Source: Inonotus obliquus (taxonomy: Eukaryota > Basidiomycota > Agaricomycetes > Hymenochaetales > Hymenochaetaceae). Taken from it: a DNA stretch of 64,000 bases. The translations under genes and the position numbers were made by a program. Location: assembly GCA_032164295.1 (NCBI GenBank), contig JAJHTX010000011.1, positions 1,302,001 to 1,366,000 on the forward strand, in the 5' to 3' direction. Shown piece by piece: positions 1-11,049 of the stretch; position 1 is the first letter of the stretch, and every line of letters starts with the position of its first letter. Under the pieces are notes generated by a model that was not told the DNA's origin, did no database searches, and saw only the letters and a program-made list of their open reading frames with translations.

Positions 1-183
1 ACGACTACGGATTGACGATCACGTGAGACACTCGACGCGTTATTTATACGTGTTTATCTTTATTCCATGTTCTATGTCTACGTACAATACTACTAACACG
101 GAATGAAGAACTACTATAGATATGATTCCACGATGCAAATAGATATGAGTCCATCCTAACTACAGATAATGACACCGATACTG

Positions 184-1426
184 TTAATCATCACTGACTC
201 GTTCAATTGCAACGCACCAAAACACCCTCGTGTCAGCGACGCTTTGTCCGGGTTTCGGACGCTCGCAACAGACAAAACGAACAGGTTGACCGTCCCAATA
301 CTTAGCGAGATCAAAACTGATTCCACCGGGTAGGCATAGAGCGAGTTCAGGGAACGTGATGAAGCCATAGCAGAAATCTGTTGTCAACACATCCTACAAG
401 GACATCAGATGAGGTTATCTCTGTAAAGAAGGAACGTACTTCGGGACCGAACGTCACCTTACGACGATTCTCCGCTCGGCTGAAATGGGCGCGACGCCTC
501 TTGGCCGGGTTGCCCTTCTTCGATTCCTTCCCGCTCGTAAGAAGGTTGTACTGGGAAGAGGAAGGAGAGGTAATCGGGGAAAGGGCAGGCGAGTTAGGGG
601 AGCTCCGTATATCGAGATACGAATCATCATCGACGACGCTTTGCCTGGGAGGAAATGACGGGGGTACCTTGCCTCGAGGCGTATACGTCAAATGAGGCAT
701 GGTGGATACTGATGGTGAGAGCGCCCATGGTTGCGGGCCAGTTAGATCGTGTTCTAAAGTCGGGTCTATGAAGCTGCGGTTTAAATTTAGCATTCGCGAA
801 GGGTTAGGAGATACAGAAAGTGAAACTAACTGCATGAATTTGAGGGCTGCGCCTGATCCCCAAGGAAGTTTCAAAGGTCGATCAAAGGTGTTGCCAAAGA
901 GTACATCATCAGCTGAGAACGGCTGGAGAAAGCGGCCTATTTTGTCAACCCTTCACATTAGCATTGCATTCATGCATTAAAAATAGCATGCGAAGACGCA
1001 AGTTGGATGAGTAGGACATCCACAGAGTGGAACAGTCCCAAGCCCGCCACCACATGCCCCGCTGAATTTTAACAATATGGGTACACAGAGGACCAATGTC
1101 ACAGAGAAATACGTTGCCACCACGGCTTCTACACCACGAGCTATGGTCGGTATGTGGCGCCCATCACAACATGGGATATACATGAGCAACAGCAACAACA
1201 GCAACACACCTTGAACCTGGATGCTCCATGTCACCCCTTGCCTATCTGAACGGTCAAAATACTCGCTCTCTAGCACATTGCCCTGCTCATCCGGGAATCC
1301 CTTGATGTGGACTACGACAAGTCCTTCAAATAGCTCAGAGTTAATTGCATGCGGTTTGTTTGTGTTCGCGCAGATTGGTTTCAGAGAGTTCGGAGAAGGG
1401 CCAGCGAGGACACGAAGGCGTGGCAT
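184..1426 (-). CDS. DUF1769 family protein, 3 exons
   Basis: This is a fungal DUF1769 protein of unknown biochemical role, modelled at 307 residues. The exons are 1426-1210, 936-440 and 393-184, with GT-AG joins that keep one frame. The N-terminus MPRLRVLAGPSP, the block HIKGFPDEQG through SEYFDRSDRQGVTWSIQVQG, and the downstream FSADDVLFGNTFDRP, KLPWGSGAALKFM and PWALSPSVSTMPH match my memory of this family. Exon 2 ends at FGPE and exon 3 resumes DVLTTDFCYGFITFPELAL, the conserved C-terminal core, ending FVCCERP and a short tail. A basic Ser/Pro-rich stretch (KKGNPAKRRRAHF) lies just before exon 3 and could be a nuclear-localisation signal. The start is the first ATG of the family motif. Intron 1 is long for this window (273 nt). 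Identification as DUF1769 is fairly sure; the function is not known. Confidence 0.88.
1185..1206. repeat. CAA/GCA-rich microsatellite inside an intron
   Basis: This is a short run of imperfect AGCAAC/AAC units. It sits directly inside the 5' end of intron 1 of the DUF1769 gene on the opposite strand. It probably explains why the splice junction is easily read through as a run of leucines. Confidence 0.6.
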
Positions 1427-2489
1427 GAGGGCAAAGTAGACGGGTGTATTGGTAACTTGCGAAGGGGATAAAAGAGTTTAATGAAATGGAAGCGAACGTG
1501 AGTGCAAGATTGCAGGATATATGTATGTATCCAAGCGGGCAGTGTAGACCTGCTACGCGCTGCGGATCGTGGAATTAATCAAGAATATAATGGTGGTGGG
1601 AGCGGGCGGGCGGTGAAGTCTGACGATGATCAAGGCGGCGGCGTCGATCATTCCTAATTTAGTCGATTTCTCTCAGGGTAAGACACACGTGACGCTAGCC
1701 GTCTGATTGGCCACCTTTCTTAGATTAGACAACTTGACTGTTTGGTTTTAAGTTGGTAAGACGCTCGTCGTGCGCGCCGGTATGGTAATGCCTCAACACA
1801 ACACAAAGGCATCCATAAACCTCTATTTTCGGCATCCGAGCCTAAGACTCGAGCGTGCAGAGCGGCAAGGGCTGCAGGATGAATCACCACCAGGTGTTTC
1901 CGCTGTGCCGCGGCACCTGTCGTAAATGTTCCTTGATATTATGGCGAGTATTCGGCGTTCATCTTGATTTTATGACGATCTGATTTTGCAACAGGGCCGC
2001 GCACAGGGACATCTCCTAATTACTAGGAGACTCCTCCTGACTCGACTCGTTTGGGACTTTAATTCGGGCCCAAGGGAAGTATCGCTGTCAATTTCATCTG
2101 AAAGCAGCTTATTTTTATACCCTTGGGCAAACTTGAGAACGGTATCAAGGTCTCACTATCGAACTGGTATGCATGTACGCAGATCGCGTCTCACTTGACA
2201 TGACTAACGACCTTTCGTGGGTATGTGTATGAGAAATAAAAGGAAGAGCGGCTTCCCGTCTTCCGGTCATCCGGTTTCCCGATCTGCGCGCTCTTCAAGT
2301 TCAAAAATATACAGATGAGTACAGCAAGGCGCTTGCAAGGTACCGAAAACTGCGAATCCCGACGGCATGGATTGACCGGTCGTGCGGTGCGCATACCACG
2401 GTCATTCCTCCCTTCCTGGATCACTTACTCACGCCGTCTTGCTCAATCTTCTCCACTCCTGATCTTTCCACTATTTTGACGAATTCTCA
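1427..2489. other. intergenic, no gene seen
   Basis: This is the divergent spacer between the DUF1769 gene and the peroxidase remnant. I searched both strands for the missing peroxidase 5' exons (distal-histidine HDA motif, GGGADGS motif, signal peptide) and saw none. Short open frames here look random. Confidence 0.6.
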
Positions 2490-2490
2490 G

Positions 2491-3440
2491 CAGGTGATCT
2501 TATCCAATTCGCTGGAGCCGTCGCTGTATGCATTCCTTTGACCCTATACGAGCATGTTTCTGACTTCAACATGCAGGTGTCCAACTGTCCAGGTGCTCCA
2601 CGTCTGGAGTTCCTCGCAGGACGTCCAAATGCAACGTTCCCCGCTCAAGCCGGAACCGTCCCTTTACCACAAGATCCTGTCAAAAAGATTCTCGCACGCA
2701 TGCAAGACGCAGGTCTAACACCGGAGGATACAGTCAATCTCCTCGCTTCTCATTCCGTAGCTCGTTCCGATACACTCGTCCCGAGACACGACGCCGTTCC
2801 CTTCGACACTACTCCCTTCACATTCGATTCTCAAGTCTTTTTGGAGGTATTATTGAAGGGTGCTGGTGTACCCTTTGGTGTTAATAATACGGATGGAGCG
2901 GAAGTCAACTCGCCGCTACCTGATGTAGGAGAGATGAGACTTCAGAGTGACTTTGCGATTGCCAGAGATCCGGTCACGGCTTGCTTTTGGCAGGATATGA
3001 TTAATAACCAGAATAAGATGGCTAATGTTTTCAAGACGGTGAGTGTCTACTCACTTCTTCATCCTCTTCAATATCCTCACATACTGATGGTTTTGTGACA
3101 CTCCATTCAGTCAATGGCGAAGATGGCTATCCTTGGACACGACAGGAAGAAACTCATCGACTGCTCCGAGGCCGTTCCAGAACCGAATCCAGGTGTTAAA
3201 AAACCAACTACTTACCCTGCTACAAAAGGAATCAAAGACGTCGAGCAAGTATGCCGCAAGCCGTTCCCGACTCTCAAAATTGATCGTAAGTAGCACTTAA
3301 TCTCACCACACTCCCCAATGCCTGTGAAGGATCTGACTATGGGCGATAATCTTTTCTTCTCTCTTACTGCAGCTGGAAAGCAAACTCTCATCCCGGCGTG
3401 TGTCGATGGGGACACTAACATTGACGATTGCCCATCTTAA
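2491..3440 (+). pseudogene. class II heme peroxidase, 5' half missing
   Basis: This is the C-terminal half of a secreted lignin/manganese-type class II peroxidase. Exons are about 2491-2525, 2577-3038, 3111-3285 and 3373-3440, all with clean GT-AG introns and one frame. The first readable segment is [19 protein letters not shown], followed by FLAGRPN. The proximal heme-ligand block [11 protein letters not shown] keeps its histidine and the aspartate that serves as a manganese ligand in the family. [17 protein letters not shown] and [21 protein letters not shown] follow. The position two residues before LLASHS is a valine and the next an asparagine, not the surface tryptophan of lignin and versatile peroxidases, so the parent was Mn-type or generic. 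Nothing upstream encodes the signal peptide, distal histidine or the glutamate Mn ligands, so no functional enzyme can be made. The sequence at 2490 looks like a 3' splice site, so the break lies within or before that intron. Confidence 0.85.
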
Positions 3441-3865
3441 ACGTGAAGTCTGGGTGAATATATTCAAGTTTGATTCTTCGTCACAGTTATTTTTGCGGTT
3501 TTGCTTTAGTCTCGCAGGAGTGGTGGCTTACTGTGTCTGTACGGTACTTTCCATACATTATGATGAGGCAGATGCCTGTATATCGGTGTCATACATGAAT
3601 ATCAGGTCTTTTAGATTGCCGGTAGTACGGACTAGTATGGTGAAGGTCGAAGTTGTCCGCCTTCTGGGAAGGAATCGGAAGCTTTATTGGGTGGTAGTAA
3701 AGGGTTTTTGATATAGCTATTGGAAAAATAGTGACCTCTTTCAGTGGATCTGCTAGCTTAGTAGGAAGAATAGTTACAAGGGGAAACTATTTTTATTACG
3801 TAATCGACATGGATGGATCTGCATTATCATTATGCACATACTCGGTCCTGCCTCAATACTAGTGA
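3441..3865. other. 3' flank of peroxidase remnant, no gene seen
   Basis: This is AT-richer sequence after the peroxidase stop. One open frame on the plus strand overlaps the end of the peroxidase in another frame and looks incidental. Confidence 0.5.
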
Positions 3866-4462
3866 CTAACCTTCAGCCTGAGGGCAATTCTCACCTAAGA
3901 AAACGCATTTACACAAACTTTTGAAGTGTACGTAAAGTGGTCGTGTTTCCGTACTACACGCCTCCACTCCGCTCTTTATCGCATTGTACATTTCCACCAG
4001 ATGCTCTTCGCGCCGGGGGCGGTCGGTACTCTTTCTCGATGCGAAGGCTTGACGGAAGTCTCTTCGCATCAAGAAACTCTCTACACGTTCGAGGGTAACC
4101 AAATCCAGAGTGTGGTTATCCAAATCCCTTGCAAGCACTTCTTTTCTCGTCTCTCGCGTTTCCGTAGTAGCAGTCTCGGCACGGGTTACGGTTCCATGGA
4201 CTAGTTTGATTTCATACATGGCCAGTTCTCTTGCTATTTGTTTAAGATTGTCTGAGCATGCATTTATTAATCTTTTCTTGTTGTCTATCAATGATTGTAT
4301 CTTTCCTGTAACTTTATCTACCTCCTCGGTCATCATAGCCTTGCTGGGACTTGCTGTACGATGCGCTTTGCCAGCGGACATGGCTGATACTGACTCGTTA
4401 TGTTGAAGGATTCGACTCAGATGGAAAGGATATACTGCTGGACTGTACGTACTATTTGCCAC
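3866..4462 (-). CDS. hypothetical coiled-coil protein (198 aa)
   Basis: This is a single-exon open frame of 198 codons that I do not recognise. The first 35 residues are Ser/Tyr-rich and unstructured in appearance. Residues of about 45-130 are highly charged, with regularly spaced leucine, isoleucine and valine (KVTGKIQSLIDNKKRLINA, then LKQIARELAMYEIKLVHG), as expected for a long amphipathic helix or coiled coil. The C-terminal part holds three cysteines in the last 30 residues. There is no signal peptide, membrane segment or known catalytic motif. It could be a real orphan gene or an exon of a larger gene. The neighbouring sequence gives no help. Confidence 0.45.
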   Translation of the reverse strand: MANSTYSPAVYPFHLSRILQHNESVSAMSAGKAHRTASPSKAMMTEEVDKVTGKIQSLIDNKKRLINACSDNLKQIARELAMYEIKLVHGTVTRAETATTETRETRKEVLARDLDNHTLDLVTLERVESFLMRRDFRQAFASRKSTDRPRREEHLVEMYNAIKSGVEACSTETRPLYVHFKSLCKCVFLGENCPQAEG

Positions 4463-6266
4463 ACTGCAATGAATTTATAACAGTACGCTACTGGAGCATA
4501 GTGGTTGCAATGTGAGCGTTATCACTCGCCACAGAAGCACGTGATGTTCATTGCAACATGTTTGCGAATATGAAATTCCCAATTCGATGGCGTACCCTTG
4601 ATTTATGTACTTTGCGCCTGCTCTTTCCAGCCAGTCCATTTGCAACAGCGTGCACCGTGACAGTGACGATGTGACTGAACTTTGCAACACATGTGTGACT
4701 ACCTTGCTACAAATGCATTGATCATTGCTGCTGCAATGACATTCAGGCCAGTCTGGGTAATTGGATGATTTTGATGACACACCTGTGCAAAGTTGTGTCG
4801 CACCTCCCTTTTCGGGTTGCTCAGACCGCATTCTTCTCTTACAACTGTGAGATAAGTCCATGAAAGGAAACTATTGAACTTCCCTGAATTGCTAGCATAC
4901 CACTATGCACATATGTAGGAGCGAAAGAAATTGTTGTCAAAGTGTATATGCACACTTTGCACAATGCATTTTGGCCATCGGCAACTACCATGGTTAGGTC
5001 CCGAGTCCCGACCTTCTTTCATGCCCTTTTCCATACACACCTTAGCCAGTAGATGCCGTATATCTACTTGACCCATGATTTCAGGTTAAGCGTGAGATCC
5101 GCTGTGGGAGAGACTATCTCGTGCTAACTTGCAAGTGAAAAGGATTCAGTACGCAAGGCCCCCACACTAAGAAGCATCGGCTTTTCTCATAAAACGGAAT
5201 GCGGACCTGGAAATTCTCCAACGTGCTCAGTAGTTTCTGAAACAACTTGGTATGAATAGCGTGATAGGAAAGAAGGAAGGCGACCGTACCGAAATTGAGA
5301 AGCATTCGGTCGAGGTATTTAGTAAAGTACATTGAAAACAAGCAGTATTGATGCAGTGCCCAAGAGTCGGCGAGCTTGCAGATGGCCTAGCATTACGAAC
5401 GGATATCTTCCCTACGTTGTCGAGCCTCGGAGCCAGTCACTACCACTGGACCAGACAGTAGGTAAAGCTAGTATGTGAAGCTAGTATTGGACCCGAACTC
5501 GGCATGGGTGTACAACTCTGTCTCTTTCAAGTCGTGTGACGATGTCCATCTCACCGTACAGAATGCAACCGAGAACAATGATTAACCCTAACTTGTCAAG
5601 GCATAAGAGTGTTTTGCTTGCCAGGTCAAAGATTCATTCGATCTCTCTCTCTCCTGAGCCACTTGGTCCTCTCAATGATTTGTCATTCCCAGATGAAGAC
5701 GATAGGGTTTGAGTTTCACATGGTTATCGGATTCAATAATGCACGTGGCATGGAGGCAACCTACCTGAGCCTCACGTTTCAATCGTTATATTCTTGCATG
5801 GCAGACGAGTTATTTTAGCACCAACGCTAGTCCTAGTATAAGTGGCCGTTAGCGAGATGAGGAAGTTATGATTCATATGGTAGAAATTACTGCTTTAGTG
5901 CCTCGACCTCTTCACTTGAGTTGATGCTTAAGAAACTGAAAAGTTAAATTCTGGTCCAAGATCGGAGCCACGTGGGTAGCGTGAGAGCGACATTCTCGAA
6001 ACAGACACTCACCACCACTGTCCCCACCTCGAAGGCGTGCTCGACATTGACGACGCCTTTCCACCATTTCCCGCGGCAGACAGTCTCTCTACGCTTCCTG
6101 TTACTTTCAACGCCATCTCGGCTAGCTTTGCCAGCTGTTGTATAAGCCGACATCTCCGATACTGACCACGCGAGTAGACAAGGCCTACGCGAGCCAATCT
6201 GTCAGCAGCATTCGACAAGCAGTTTGTATTTGCTGTCACCACGTTCATCGACAAAGGACTAGAGGG
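4463..6266. other. intergenic, no supported gene
   Basis: This is 1.8 kb between the orphan ORF and the phosphodiesterase. The stretch 4500-4990 has a loose recurrence of TTGCAAC and TTGCAATG words on both strands, but I could not define a repeat unit or terminal repeats. The last 250 bases may hold upstream exons of the phosphodiesterase. Several frames are open there, but none could be joined with confidence. Confidence 0.45.
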
Positions 6267-8908
6267 ATGTGTATTAACCACCATAGCAATGGCGCGTCAT
6301 CATCCGCGTCGACGGATAGTCGAGATTTTGCTTTTGACAGTCGGAGGAGAAGTGTTGATGTTGGTGGGCTCGCTCTCGCGCTCGGGGCTGCTTCACTAGG
6401 CGATGAGCACTTGGAAATGGGAAAGGGATGGGGAGGTTGGGAGGAACCTGAACCGTCTGGTGCTATGTATGTGTCTCTTGTGCTTTTATGTTGATAATGA
6501 GTTCTGAAATCTGCAGGTATGCGGAACTGCTGAGCGACATGTATACTGAAACGCAGCATACTGTCAACCAGCCAGTTTCTTCGTGAGTTATTCTTGTATG
6601 TTTTATCGAGAAGGGTCACTTAACTTCGAAGTTGCATTAGCCCACCCCCTTCGATAACCCCTGCCACCCGTCATCGCTTGATCGATGCCCTTGACGATTG
6701 GCACTTTGAACCTCACAAGCTTTCGGATGAAGAGATCATTGCATGTACCCAGCTTATATTTGAAGCACTATTTCGGGTAGATGGGATGAAAAAGGCTGTG
6801 GGAGTGACGCTTGGTGAGAGGATTCCTTGAGCCAGCTCAATCTATCGGTCTGACAACCGTGGATAGAGCAATTAAACTCGTTTCTACTGCATTTGCGACA
6901 AGCATATCGTGCGACGAATAGTTATCATAACTTTCAGCATGCGCTCGATGTGTTCCAGGCAACGCATATGTACCTCCGCGCAGCGGGAGCTGTACCACCA
7001 GTTTCTATCCTTCGTTTACCAGATTCGGTTTCCCGAGGTCGGTGGAGACCGCACGATGAAATAAGGGCGACATGGATCGGCATTCTGCGAAAAGAGGACA
7101 TATTCGCTTTATACATTGCTGCTATAGGGCACGATGTAGGGCATCCAGGCTTCAATAACATGTTCATGGTATGCGTCAGTCTCACTTTCGCGACACTTTT
7201 AGCACTTAACCTAATGCACTCAAGAAAAATGCGCAAGCCCCGCTCTCACAAGTATACGATCATAAGTCAGCCCTGGAACAGATGCACTGCGCCTTCTTGT
7301 TACCGATTATGAAACGTCACGGACTTGCACATTTACTCGCATCCACTCCGTCAGGAACTCAATCACAGTTCCGTCGGCTCCTTCTAGATACTGTCCTTGC
7401 AACGGACATGGGTGTCCACGCTGTCTTTATGCAACGGTTCGCAAACCTAATGGAGCGTCCACAGGAGTTTGATATCATTCAAGCTCGGACGTTACTCTGC
7501 CAGGCCCTCATAAAATGTGCGGACATTAGCAATCCGGTGAGTCCCCTGTGCCCGCTTGGAGTTTGAGCTGGCCGTTTATCAAAAATCTGTGCAGAGTCGA
7601 CCACATGCGGTATCCCAGCATTGGTCTGCTGCACTCGCTTCCGAGTGGGCCAGCCAGGCTTTGCTAGAGCGCCAGCTTTGCCTGCCAGTTTCTGTTCAGG
7701 ACTCTGATGATCCCGCAACCGAAGCGAAAGGTCAAATTTCCTTCATCACTATCTTCTGCTCCCCATTACTCGAAATCACAACATTGGCTGTACCGGGTAT
7801 GGATCCTCATTTCTTCCTTCTTCTGTTCGCTACTGACTTCGGACTGACGAAAATTCCTTCGGCCTGCACATGCATTGGAAACCCCGTCTCCGGTTCTGTT
7901 GTGCTGAAACCTTGTAATCGTGATTGGGTAACCAAATGTCAAACCCGTCGACCGTCTGATGTTGACCACTCGTGACCAACATCGAAACGCTCAGAGATGA
8001 AAAGTTTCGCAGATCAATGCACCAGGAATTGCATGTTATGGCGCGAACGCCTATCGGAGATGAAGGACCAAACCGAAGGTCACGAACCCAATTATCCACC
8101 GGTGCCCTATCGTGCAAAATCTCCTTCCCATCCGCAGGACTTCCTTTCAGTGTTCCCGCTTTCTCTTCCCGCACATTTCCTCCCCCATTCGCGGGCGAAC
8201 TCCGTGGCTGATTCAGATTCGGTTATTGGCAGCGAAGCTGGGAGTGACAGGACGAGACGGATTTCGACGGGGACGGATGATACCCGGTCATCTTCGGGCA
8301 CTACCGCGAGCGCCAATGGTGAAAATGGCACAAATGGTGCCAGCTATGGCGTCCAGTATGCTAGTTCAAATTGTTCTTCATCGCGTTCTGCTTCACCCTC
8401 TCCTTTCGCCAACAGCTCGTATACTTTCCCCCCTGCTTCTGATACTAAAACTGCGACACCCTCGATCTCAACGAACGGCTTCCATCATCACATTCCGTCC
8501 TCGCCTAATCCGTCTGAGATTTCTCCGACCGCCGAAACGGCTTCTGAGAGTGCTTCACCTCGGTCCGAGTTTGCCCCACGTACGCCATGCAGCAGCGCAG
8601 GAGGACTTCATAGCGCAACACCATCGATATCGAGCACATGTGCTACGACCGAGTCAAGCATACGTGCGGCTTATAAACTTAGTGTACGCAAGAAGAAATC
8701 CTTCCACCGAAACTCGTGGACGCCTACCCTTGCATCGGCGAATGCAAGCTCCATAGGCCAGCTTCCCGTTCGAAATCCTATCTCCGCGTCTGGTTTACGT
8801 TCGATATTTGCGCAAAGAGATGTTGTAACCTCAAACGCCTCCCCAGCTTCATCTGTACAACTCGACAGTGGTTCGAACGGTGGCAATACGGCTGCGAGTG
8901 GGACATGA
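6267..8908 (+). CDS. class I cyclic-nucleotide phosphodiesterase (PDE2-like)
   Basis: This gene encodes a 3',5'-cyclic nucleotide phosphodiesterase that would hydrolyse cAMP and damp the cAMP-PKA pathway. Exons are 6267-6466, 6517-6582, 6641-6813, 6867-7168, 7225-7536, 7595-7796 and 7995-8908, giving 722 residues in one frame. The catalytic domain runs from exon 3 to the start of exon 7. It carries NSYHNFQHALDVFQ (the metal-binding signature), IAAIGHDVGHPGFNN, DTVLATDMGVH, LIKCADISNPSRP and GQISFITIFCSPLL. The long Ser/Thr/Asn-rich tail in exon 7, with a few basic patches, is typical of fungal forms. The intron 7797-7994 is long (198 nt), but removing it restores VPEMKSFADQC, as expected. The ATG at 6267 is the first in frame with SRRRSVDVGGLALALG. 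An extra upstream exon is possible, so the N-terminus is the least certain part. Confidence 0.9.
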
Positions 8909-9637
8909 TGTTTTTTTCGTGCTTGCTGGGGTTTATATCTGTGCCAATTCATAAATTTTCATCTGTATCTCTAACCCTTCTGAACTACGGTGCCTTACCT
9001 TTGTGTTGCTATTTTGTGTTTCCATCCGTCCACTTTCATTCATCGCATGTCCTTGTATGTGCATAAAATATCTCTAGGCTTTGTCCCAGATTTATTTCTC
9101 TGAATTTCTTCCTATGTTTTGGTCTACCGGTGATTTTTTCTCTAACTTGTGTGTTGTCATTACATGTATCCTTTGTCGGTTTCTGGACAAGCTTACATCT
9201 GTATTCTTGAAAATCATCACCTCTTTTATCTTACTCTTGTATGATGGGTTCCGCTCGACTCGGTGTTGTCTTCTAGGTATACTTGAACCATCTCACTCCT
9301 GTGATGCAAAATACATGTACGACGTAAAGGGGTGACCTGCTTTTGGTAATTGCGAGTGGCTGGATGTTGTTTTTCTGACTTATGGTGACTTCGCGTCGTG
9401 TTTATCCCTGAGGTCGATATTGTGTAGTGCAATAATCGATTTTTTTTCTCAATCCGACGCAAAGTAAGTTTCGCCCCCCATCAAATCACAGTTGGGTCGA
9501 GTTTTCGACAGCTGGTGATCAAGGAAGACCAAAAGAGATGCGCGGAGCTTGAAAAGATGATGGCACGTGACCCTGACGCGTCTATCACGGGATCCACGCC
9601 ATCACTTTTTTTGATGATGACCATCCCATTCATAATA
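8909..9637. other. 3' UTR / intergenic between PDE and CFA20 genes
   Basis: This is T-rich sequence between two same-strand genes. No coding exon is supported. An open frame continues upstream of 9638 in the CFA20 reading frame, but it lacks domain similarity. Confidence 0.5.
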
Positions 9638-10925
9638 ATGTTCGCAAATGTAGCTCAACCAAGCGTAATCTCGCTATTCTCCTCGACGGGAAGCGAGCCA
9701 TTACAGCTGTTTTCACAGCACGTCGACCCATCACCTGCACTTCGCTCGGATTCGTTGATTCATTTGTTGAATGATTCGACGTCTTTGCCGGACCCTCCTG
9801 AACCAGGTGTACTTGTTCGACCTCATTCTGTCATTCGGAACTCCGATGAGGATAGTAGTGATGACGAGGAGGAGGTGGGAGACGTTAGTAGGAGGAGGAC
9901 GTTGAGCCAGACTGTACTACATATTCAATCTCCGACGCTGCGTACAACGTATATTCGTTGCCCACCACTGCGATCTTCATCTTCTTCGAATGCAGAGACT
10001 GATGGCACAAGCGCAAAAGAGCTTGGGATAACTTTACCTTGGATGCACATGCAAGTGTGTAGATTGGGCGAAAGAGAATGGGCTTTCGAGGTTGGTATTG
10101 TTGATCGTGCTGGTCACAAGGGCGTTATCCGATGTTCCACCTTCCAGGTATGTCTTATTTCTTTCATTTATTTCGCAATGTGGATTAGAGGGGAACTTTC
10201 TCTATGGTTTCCTCCAACCAATGGTAAAGGAGGTCTGAATAGATGCAGAAAGGGAGTTAAGACTCTTTGATATTACTCAGTCTCTAGTAGGAGGTCACGA
10301 TTTCATTTTAGACTGATATTTCCATTTCCGCTGGGCACATATGTTGCCACTTCTGCATCCTGCCACCTCAATATTCTACCTTCATGTCGGTTGAGGTGGA
10401 CCGCTCAATCCCCGATTTCTTTCGCTTTTCTTACTCTTTTTTCTAAGTTTATCCTCAAACCGGTGTTCGCTAGCCTTTGTAACTCCACGATGACTGAGTT
10501 TGTCTTTGCACTATTACTCATCTCGTTCTCTACAGAAGGAGGCCACGGTAGCGATTCACCATGATCCTCCACTCTTGCACGTTCCTTTGCGCTTTCCATC
10601 TGCGACCTCCCTTCTTCTTACATCATGGAACATCATTTCTATCGACTTAGGGGAGATGATACAGAAGTTCCGCATTATTGGTGCCGCCCAACAGATAAAG
10701 TTCCAGCCTACAGAAGATGAAATCGACGCGGATGACGCTCCGCCCCGCCGTATTGCACGCGTTGGCGCTAGGAACATAGTTGCATCACTTCCTTCAGGCG
10801 CACTGGGTGGCGTCACTTACGTAAAAGTGTATGCTAATTGCCGCCTTAGAAGAATATGGTTCAGCGAGAATAGACGTGGAATGTTACCTTGGGAGTTCGA
10901 GCTGTATACATCACCGGGTCAATAA
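9638..10925 (+). CDS. CFA20-domain (CFAP20/DUF667-like) protein
   Basis: This protein of 299 residues has exons 9638-10147 and 10536-10925, joined in phase. The CFA20 domain spans most of it. It begins MFANVAQPSVISLFSSTGSE with LQLFSQHV, continues with VLHIQSPTLRTTYIRCPP, LGITLPWMHMQV and REWAFEVGIVDRAGHKG. After the intron come LLHVPLRFPSAT, the IDLGEMI segment and the diagnostic C-terminal NCRLRRIWFSENRRGMLPWEFELYT. Acidic and Ser-rich insertions (SDEDSSDDEEE, DEIDADDAPP) interrupt the domain relative to animal CFAP20. In ciliated eukaryotes the family is an inner-junction axonemal protein and also has reported nuclear roles. A basidiomycete has no cilia, so a non-ciliary role is implied. 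The 388-nt intron is unusually long here. The start at 9638 fits the domain edge. Confidence 0.85.
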
Positions 10926-11049
10926 AGCGAAGTTCTTCGTTCATTCATTCCTCTTCCATCTTGGCGTCTCTCCGATCAAGCGTCAGATGGAGAACCAGGG
11001 AGTGATGCACCAGGTATCCGGCGGCATCTTTCGGTCCAGGTACCGTGGG

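Noticed and set aside
4500..4990. Recurring TTGCAAC/TTGCAATG words on both strands
   Set aside because: No consistent unit length, no terminal repeats and no flanking duplication could be shown, so I did not call a mobile element.
5944..6284. Overlapping minus-strand ORFs in front of the phosphodiesterase
   Set aside because: No motif, and they lie over the likely 5' region of a well-supported plus-strand gene.
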